Virus record (IMG/VR): IMGVR_UViG_3300007960_006782
Span: 1 to 50,848 of that record
Direction: 5' to 3' (one strand)
Origin: a virus
DNA length: 50,848 nucleotides
Shown here one piece after another: positions 50,801 through 50,848 of the stretch. Under the pieces are notes generated by a model. That model had not been told where the DNA came from. It saw nothing but the letters and a program-made list of their open reading frames with translations, and searched no databases. A program made the translations under genes and the position numbers. The number at the start of each line of letters is the position of its first letter. Position 1 is the stretch's first letter.

Positions 50801-50848
50801 AGATAAAGATTATATTCTTGCTAGTCAGTATGTTTTTGGTTTCAATAA
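44850..50848 (+). CDS. Giant virion structural protein, cut by the window edge
   Basis: ATG 44850 opens a frame that I read to the last base without a stop, giving at least 1,999 residues; the 3' end is outside the window. It starts MAESKFLPFQDVDGDGFNDS, including a DxDxDG calcium-type loop near residues 11-19, then CPTCTPDP. The remainder mixes helical and beta stretches with acidic linkers (GESDSEEESETEAGD; NEEVEEPYYTNG). Helical blocks such as ASLFAAIRCTIQVTIMKILI could be membrane-active. I recognise no enzyme domain. Size and position fit a large baseplate, tail or head-fibre protein of a giant-class phage. Confidence 0.75.
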   Translation, partial: MAESKFLPFQDVDGDGFNDSCKEEVRIEDVKECPTCTPDPNAIIPIWYNLTEYEPYFNGRECQYQITITTTESNTGYTDGMSDSEAQSALNNIYDAYSDQAIEFLLLSYNKNDTEGTRSFIKENLEYTDYYLDPRQFSKLKLLYSVPIEVLDAIGESDSEEESETEAGDIEFTYSGDEIAILALKIRKGLSLYNRYYKAYQFTQEESLRFLDDDRVFNLGNYGDFGFGNSSMKSLIDDLGAFFSKYNYSIPGTDGLFLKGRNVVTEATFTITFDQNLSRYVVKKIEFFYEACGSKPIVWGQKRCNDLNSKQAWKDQTAVYYFSRMKEMETDLTAREPLPWLDFVIKHTFPEVYSAGGDNLTANLSAGSCIASALAEEGKQLGQDILDDVFGIGDAIAYKFHESLCKSVSEAKRENRFTADLDFSLEVRTLVAVGNLDEAEQNMKAMALEQAYAELEQGKQPFLNLCDTILIGGSSSLDKINFISCFAGGSTGSSTDFDINQLWELGLDDIKLCGLYDALIDVINCLMSGLTLEESLSKITESALRGMSITNFGDLFVGLPPDKQAELDALVKQKLESGDIFKEGSTNQEISDAIAAGNISALPPWEDNDAGSESLNDTTGANSSNQQTQQEKRTLASQLDPASAANKLSSSIVLEAYIQAMLEVYGNNLLELVDELNRFPGARLISNIIALVDCPVPPLFEPSIIDFIKEIDLPFCENIDDLTFPNFQNPFVWLPLRFDLTASLFAAIRCTIQVTIMKILIKLIVKICQTLGNATCNRLELAGDILSNSPQLSTGRQNLVNLIRESICGENAASEDVDNTIIDMVASLGVGSAALANTEQTLQFAEDVSSSLTQAELTQLILGQATDETLSIIDSLIEYEYPDYRSTIPNRQAIGSFFGNMGKLMPADFRDSLGQSLGNILDDSPANPSICLDPALVENFCETRFSILEGRASPEQISQMCDNSRGLEDLGDFANVLDCISKPDGIACYLQQQMPPLVSDPGCNNGIIPYESEVASQSTTFAIGGDFEQLQVDYSKDMIGNGPGEDNWGLINMMLSDTMGIPLTAHTRRAILRPNYVDGYGTFSPTDAQMAAIFLTNPLLGLALTPFIADFQRGAFPTKVAAYLQEEMNNIGSSITTNINNEVSEEEQWSLSLKELGMDGIFGSVDLLGIPDLGYNVDVQPIESDGKIEEVQFTYLPRKAEPDLSFTYYDNAKGLKATDESDFSWGFELQSFFGDLALNESGSVENIFSDNVRIRIYDYNNQNAKVNEINSDFIPPVFEGEGDEISSDAATSTAEKKDPSIITDLKYEFIGVDNTLTRIAPNGDSMELYLNDNYPSFIGQFGGDKPASPPQSTLFKEMLEMKNDDSITISDVNKLRAQVIKQFSKTVFTTISDYESDQSAWNYGAQFENLTEEDTAYGINQDGEWVPYADTGYSNRDMILGISYDQYKNDIAETPDKTRIFYLDPAKYGGNYVSPPLYIKPQTPEGWMGVVDVFFPELSACKPQIADVVNFESIQDMIDEIYPNIPEDERLKYDEDCIVELPYNRVMTRAAKASMQGLIMAATRIFISASMIKTLPTFSRFAPKFPQIFSSVYASFIVENMEKSFRDVKNPPWEIFNLFSDDEFWYSFLEQSVQTYAYLVDIGKIEAPPEVLDALFRLNDLQEEYEYPYKEERKEAVEIGEINRLTNLKNYRQKKNLEAVRDTEEDAKLILTDFVVQQLNEMGKNFMVNLKRINLEPDILDLDYYIFEKMCQGSTLTLNESLNVDGTYSATNGDLPTIPYEENEEVEEPYYTNGAQLTVSESNEGTRTVGQEYIGYYHVHIDSTTGLPIYMAGEYHDEEASQDILTPFANIVEVKVGDVPEYGSGFSYDQAQPFALQKYISINGERYSPTEASSEITSNENLDLLISEVYPGDMRLIEDESGNAVGIKGKLGVRYGLAFGTYYNGIYREITSVEIDALDLPLSDFKNLTGDSLNLLCLINHLKKDKDYILASQYVFGFN

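Overview
The window looks like part of a large, AT-rich, T4-like (myovirus-type) marine bacteriophage genome. Every gene I can support is on the + strand. Genes are packed with 1-17 nt overlaps, often ATGA or TAATG. Hallmarks are a T4 gp55-type late sigma factor, a PIN-PhoH ATPase, an HNH endonuclease, a PD-(D/E)XK nuclease, two tRNAs, fibre and virion structural genes, and a structural ORF of more than 1,999 codons running off the right edge. AAGGAG-type ribosome sites and sigma70-like promoters (TTGACA-type box, 17 bp, TATATT or TATAAT) suggest a Gram-negative, proteobacterium-like host. No capsid, portal, terminase, prohead protease or DNA polymerase gene lies in the window.

Region 1 (1-16.2 kb, with outliers at 20-23 kb) is an accessory region of proteins that begin with one of two short N-terminal tags. 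Tag A resembles LFENWRRFLxE and tag B resembles MKITKTKLKQIIKEEV...LLIE. Both end in a [L/I/V]-x-E site like the one T4 prohead protease cuts in T4 internal proteins. Tagged proteins include seven leucine-rich-repeat (LRR) paralogs, three possible ADP-ribosyltransferase-like proteins, a Pol-beta-type nucleotidyltransferase, a DUF3293-like protein and a basic C-terminal-domain protein. My reading, as inference, is a capsid-packaged effector set co-injected with DNA, like T4 Alt and IPI-III but much expanded. The LRR genes carry GC-rich 69-bp repeats inside AT-rich frames.

Region 2 (16.2-24.2 kb) holds fibre genes with a composition shift, small conserved phage genes, a VOC protein, a metallopeptidase, a cytidylyltransferase-like protein, an acidic possible core protein, HNH, and tRNA-Ala(TGC) and tRNA-Pro(TGG). 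Region 3 (24.2-27.3 kb) holds PhoH, a second metallopeptidase and a RecB-like nuclease.

Region 4 (27.3-41 kb) is a very AT-rich glycan locus: five glycosyltransferase-type genes, an SDR epimerase, a B12-type radical SAM enzyme, a two-gene TPP E1 pair, an RmlC-like epimerase, a ColD-like dehydratase with His in place of the PLP lysine, separate HldE-like kinase and nucleotidyltransferase genes, a HAD phosphatase and a cupin. Together they could build and transfer an unusual, possibly branched or heptose-like sugar that remodels the host surface.

Region 5 (41-50.8 kb) returns to phage core: zinc ribbon, membrane protein, gp55-like sigma factor, a structural-type protein with a VanY/M15 peptidase domain, a baseplate-like protein and the giant structural ORF.
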